Source: CAYUKK01 sp964445305
GTDB lineage: Bacteria > Acidobacteriota > Aminicenantia > Aminicenantales > UBA8522
Assembly (NCBI GenBank): GCA_964445305.1
Contig: CAYUKK010000140.1
Location: 1-8,725 of the forward strand
Direction of reading: 5' to 3'
Length of the DNA stretch: 8,725 nucleotides
Shown: positions 6,468 through 8,725 of the stretch, piece after piece
Numbering within the stretch: the first letter of the stretch is position 1
Layout of the letters: every line of letters begins with the position of its first letter
Position numbers and translations under genes: made by a program
The notes under the pieces: model-generated
The model's database searches: none
The model's input: only the letters and a program-made list of their open reading frames with translations
What the model was told of the DNA's origin: nothing

Positions 6468-7670
6468 ATGACGTGGGAAGATCTGGCCAAGGAATTGACT
6501 GTCGCTTCATCTTCGAAAATCATTCTCCTCGTTATTGACGGCCTGGGCGATTTGCCCATCGCCCATCAAACGCCACTCGAAAAAGCTCACACCCCCAACC
6601 TTGACCGGCTGGCCCGAAAAGGAGTTTGCGGCCTGACAGACCCCGTTCTTCAGGGCATCACACCCGGGAGTGGACCTTCTCATTTGGCTCTTTTTGGCTA
6701 TGACCCCCTCCACTACCAGCTCGGCCGTGGTATCCTCGAGGCGCTCGGTTCCGGCGTTGAAGTCAGCCCGGATGACCTTGTAGCCAGAGGAAATTTCGCC
6801 ACCCTCAAGGACGGACTCATCATCGACCGCCGGGCTGGCCGTATTCCAACCAGCGAAAACGAGAAGCTCTGCCACCGCCTGAACGCAAGCCTCAAACCGA
6901 AGCCAAACCTGGAGGTGAAGCTCTACCCGGGAAAAGAGCACCGCTTTGTCGTCCGCTTCCGCGGTCGAGCGCTCGAGGACGCCCTCACTGACGCCGACCC
7001 CCAGAAAGACCAAAAGCCCCGGGCTTACACCCAGCCGCTTTCCCCATCAGCTCAACCGACGGCCGATATCGTCAATTCCTTCCTCGACGAAGTGACGGCC
7101 ATCCTCAGCGACCGCGACACGGCCAACACCATCCTCCTCCGGGGTTTCTCCAAATTTCCATCCCTTCCGACCATGACAGAGCTCTATAAGCTCAAGCCGG
7201 CTGCCTGCGCCAATTACCCGATGTATCGCGGCCTGGCCCGGCTCGTTGGCATGGAGGTCCTTGGCGTAGGCCCAGAAACGGCAAATCTCTTCGACGCCCT
7301 CGAAGCCCGCTATGACGAGCACGACTTCTTCTACGTCCATTTCAAAAAAACCGACGCCGCCGGCGAAGACGGAAACTTCGAAGCCAAAGTCAATGCCATC
7401 GAAGAAATCGACACCTTCATCCCTCGCCTCGAAGCGCTGGCCCCGAACGTCCTCGCCGTCACTTCCGACCATTCCACTCCCTGCCTCCTCAAATCCCATT
7501 CGTGGCATCCCAACCCCTTCCTTCTCGTCGCTGCCTCGGCCTTTCCCGATGACGTTGACGTCTTTACCGAGCGAGCCTGTCGCCACGGGTTTCTTGGCCG
7601 CTTCCCGGCTCTCGAAGTCATGCCCCTCCTTCTCGCTCACGCCGGAAAGATGAAAAAATTCGGGGCCTGA
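6468..7670 (+). CDS. apgM: 2,3-bisphosphoglycerate-independent phosphoglycerate mutase, archaeal type
   Basis: This enzyme interconverts 3- and 2-phosphoglycerate in glycolysis and gluconeogenesis, in the cytosol, with divalent metal ions (alkaline phosphatase superfamily). From ATG 6468 the protein has 400 residues, near the family norm. Visible motifs are the metal-binding Asp24 in VIDGLGD, TPNLDRLA (42-49), PGSGPSHLALFGYDP with probable nucleophile Ser68, the VDRRAGRI-type block IIDRRAGRI, KKTDAAGEDG (293-302), and SDHSTPC with Asp334/His335 followed by HSWHP (His344). The C-terminus AGKMKKFGA is a natural family end, so the gene is complete. A TTG at 6459 in the same frame would add three residues but overlaps the promoter. 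No Shine-Dalgarno stands at a normal distance, in keeping with a leaderless message. Some relatives were named as putative homoserine kinases, a less likely alternative. Confidence 0.92.
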   Translation: MTWEDLAKELTVASSSKIILLVIDGLGDLPIAHQTPLEKAHTPNLDRLARKGVCGLTDPVLQGITPGSGPSHLALFGYDPLHYQLGRGILEALGSGVEVSPDDLVARGNFATLKDGLIIDRRAGRIPTSENEKLCHRLNASLKPKPNLEVKLYPGKEHRFVVRFRGRALEDALTDADPQKDQKPRAYTQPLSPSAQPTADIVNSFLDEVTAILSDRDTANTILLRGFSKFPSLPTMTELYKLKPAACANYPMYRGLARLVGMEVLGVGPETANLFDALEARYDEHDFFYVHFKKTDAAGEDGNFEAKVNAIEEIDTFIPRLEALAPNVLAVTSDHSTPCLLKSHSWHPNPFLLVAASAFPDDVDVFTERACRHGFLGRFPALEVMPLLLAHAGKMKKFGA

Positions 7671-7743
7671 AACCATGCCCGCTCAGGCTTCGACGGGCTT
7701 CCTCACCCAAACCCCTCGCCTCTTCCCCCTGGCATCAAACGCT
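7671..7743 (+). repeat. 73-bp dispersed repeat, copy 2
   Basis: This is an inverted copy of 103-175, 69 of 73 identical, the differences being at four scattered bases. It begins at the very next base after the apgM TGA. It is the best-conserved part of a longer, partial second copy of the left-edge element, reaching about 7882. Confidence 0.9.
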
Positions 7744-7755
7744 CGGGGCGGCGTT
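7738..7755 (+). other. Shortened hairpin matching the 13-bp hairpin of copy 1
   Basis: AACGC (7738-7742) and GCGTT (7751-7755) can pair around an 8-base loop. The hairpin in copy 1 also has an 8-base loop at the same place relative to the 73-bp repeat, but there the loop is TGACCCAA (read in the same sense) and here TCGGGGCG. The stem is only 5 bp here. Confidence 0.4.
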
Positions 7756-7968
7756 CCGAAGCGCTATCGAAAGTTTTATATGTTTATTAACCTCCTCTTT
7801 CCCTCCCCTATGGAATGAAGAGGGAAACAACGGTCAGCGTCTCGGGTAACGTCGGGCCCGAACCACGCCACCCATCGGGTGTCGGCCTATGGCCCTTATT
7901 TTGGATAATCGAAAGCAGTATCGCCACACAGGAAGTTAGAGTCGGCAATTTAGGGATGAATTGAGCTG

Positions 7969-7997
7969 TGGACATTTGTTTAGTAATTCTATATGAT
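7969..7997 (+). promoter_or_regulatory. Promoter for the amidase gene, very short leader
   Basis: TGGACA (7969-7974, 5 of 6), a 17-base spacer and TATGAT (7992-7997, 5 of 6) predict a transcription start near 8004, about 8 bases before GTG 8012. AAGGA at 8002-8006, five bases before the GTG, would be an ideal ribosome site if transcription begins one or two bases earlier. Confidence 0.6.
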
Positions 7998-8011
7998 AAG
8001 TAAGGATAATC

Positions 8012-8725
8012 GTGGCTTGCCGTTGCCCGCGACCACCTTTTCGGCTGGCCGGCGTGTCTCTGGGGCCAGCCATCTTCCTTCTCGCCGCCCTTCTTTCTCA
8101 GCCTCCCCCTCAAGTCGAAATCTATGACCTTCGCTCTTATACCCATCCCACCTACACCCGGATTGTCGTCGATATCGGCCAGCTTCGCGAGTTTTCTTCG
8201 GCCGAGCTCAAGGACCCGGACCGCATCTATGTTGATATCTACCAGGTTCGCCTCAACCCGATTCTCCACGGCAAGACTTTCTACGCCAAGTGTGACTACC
8301 TCAAGGAAATCCGGATTGCTCAGCGGAGCCCGACGATAGTTCGGGTCGTGGCCGAACTCGAGTTCAGCCAGGTTGAGCGCTACCAGGTCTTCCCTCTTTT
8401 CGACCCCTTCCGCGTCGTCATCGATATCTACCCTAAGGAAGGCGCTCACCCAGCGGAAAAGCCTCCCCGGCCTGCCAAACCAACTCCCTCGGGTTACAGC
8501 ATGGCCAGGCAGCTCGGCCTGGGAATCAAGATTGTCCTCATCGACCCCGGCCACGGCGGTCGCGACCCGGGCGCCATCAGCCGCAAAGGACAAAAGGAAA
8601 AGGACATCGTCCTCGACGTAGCCCTCGAGCTTCGAAAGCTCCTCGAAACAGGGAAAGGCCTCAAAGTCATCCTGACCCGGGAATCGGATATCTACGTCCC
8701 CCTTGAAACGCGAACCGTCATCGCC
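8012..8725 (+). CDS. N-acetylmuramoyl-L-alanine amidase (AMIN + Amidase_3), 3' end outside window
   Basis: The first 238 residues of an exported peptidoglycan hydrolase are present; the gene continues past the window edge. It would cleave the bond between N-acetylmuramic acid and L-alanine, usually during daughter-cell separation. GTG 8012 is chosen because AAGGA stands five bases upstream, an in-frame TAA lies at 7997-7999, and it gives a signal peptide: several Arg residues, then the hydrophobic run LAGVSLGPAIFLLAALL (12-28). Residues 35-141 look like an AMIN localisation domain (beta-rich, TRIVVDIG to FRVVIDIYP). A Pro/Lys linker (141-160) leads to the Amidase_3 domain, with LIDPGHGGRDPGA carrying zinc ligand His181 and the probable ligand Glu196 in QKEKDIVLD. 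The remaining zinc His and the catalytic Glu are beyond the window. Amidases of the AmiC group share this order of domains. Confidence 0.88.
   Translation, partial: MACRCPRPPFRLAGVSLGPAIFLLAALLSQPPPQVEIYDLRSYTHPTYTRIVVDIGQLREFSSAELKDPDRIYVDIYQVRLNPILHGKTFYAKCDYLKEIRIAQRSPTIVRVVAELEFSQVERYQVFPLFDPFRVVIDIYPKEGAHPAEKPPRPAKPTPSGYSMARQLGLGIKIVLIDPGHGGRDPGAISRKGQKEKDIVLDVALELRKLLETGKGLKVILTRESDIYVPLETRTVIA

Larger units (their letters stand above)
7671..8011. other. Intergenic region with partial element copy
   Basis: The 341 bases between apgM and the amidase gene hold, in order, the 73-bp repeat (7671-7743), the short hairpin (7738-7755), an A+T-rich then pyrimidine-rich stretch (7770-7810), a degenerate element end with GAACCACG (7860-7867) and the small dyad CACCC-ATC-GGGTG (7869-7881), a GGCC-TAT-GGCC dyad (7884-7894), and the amidase promoter. 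One frame from ATG 7675 to TGA 7816 is open for 47 codons, starting inside the repeat; I do not call it a gene. No clear intrinsic terminator for apgM is seen. Confidence 0.6.

Noticed and set aside
7808..8593. A 261-codon minus-strand frame opposite the amidase gene
   Set aside because: It lies antisense to a clear AMIN/Amidase_3 protein with signal peptide and ribosome site, and its own product shows no domain.

Overview
The window is bacterial chromosome: four complete genes and one partial gene, all housekeeping, separated by two unusually structured, repeat-rich intergenic regions. The sequence is fairly G+C-rich. It carries a full-length bacterial DnaE with a PHP domain, a bacterial AMIN/Amidase_3 cell-wall hydrolase and an archaeal-type phosphoglycerate mutase of a kind also found in many bacteria. 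This suggests a deep-branching Gram-negative-type lineage, perhaps near Acidobacteriota or Aminicenantota. That placement is a guess from gene content and cannot be proved from the sequence alone.

Layout. Bases 1-350 hold no gene but contain a roughly 300-base imperfect palindromic element (5-303) with 30-bp inverted ends, three internal hairpins and a 73-bp dispersed repeat. On the minus strand follow dnaE (351-3836) and, upstream of it, guaA (3833-5365), overlapping by 4 bases in ATGA and so probably one translationally coupled operon. A 128-base divergent promoter region (5366-5493) separates guaA from a rightward gene for a diverged PlsC/LPLAT-like acyltransferase (5494-6390). The end of that gene is made of two copies of an 18-base repeat and runs into a 27-base A+T-rich palindrome. 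Next come apgM (6468-7670) and a second, partial, inverted copy of the left-edge element that begins at the base after the apgM stop (7671-7882). Last is the start of a secreted N-acetylmuramoyl-L-alanine amidase gene (8012 onward), cut by the window edge.

Functionally, guaA supplies GMP, and hence GTP and dGTP, and is co-transcribed with the replicative polymerase. The acyltransferase-like protein and the amidase point to the envelope, and apgM belongs to lower glycolysis/gluconeogenesis. There is no obvious single pathway. Four good sigma70-like promoters with 17-bp spacers can be read. For guaA, apgM and the amidase the predicted transcription start lies within about 8 bases of the start codon, so leaderless or nearly leaderless mRNAs are likely.

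The most unusual signal is the dispersed element. Both copies lie immediately 3' of a gene, in the same orientation relative to that gene's transcription, and both keep an 8-base-loop hairpin at the same place although the loop sequence has changed. It may be a MITE-like repeat or a structured RNA or 3'-end element.
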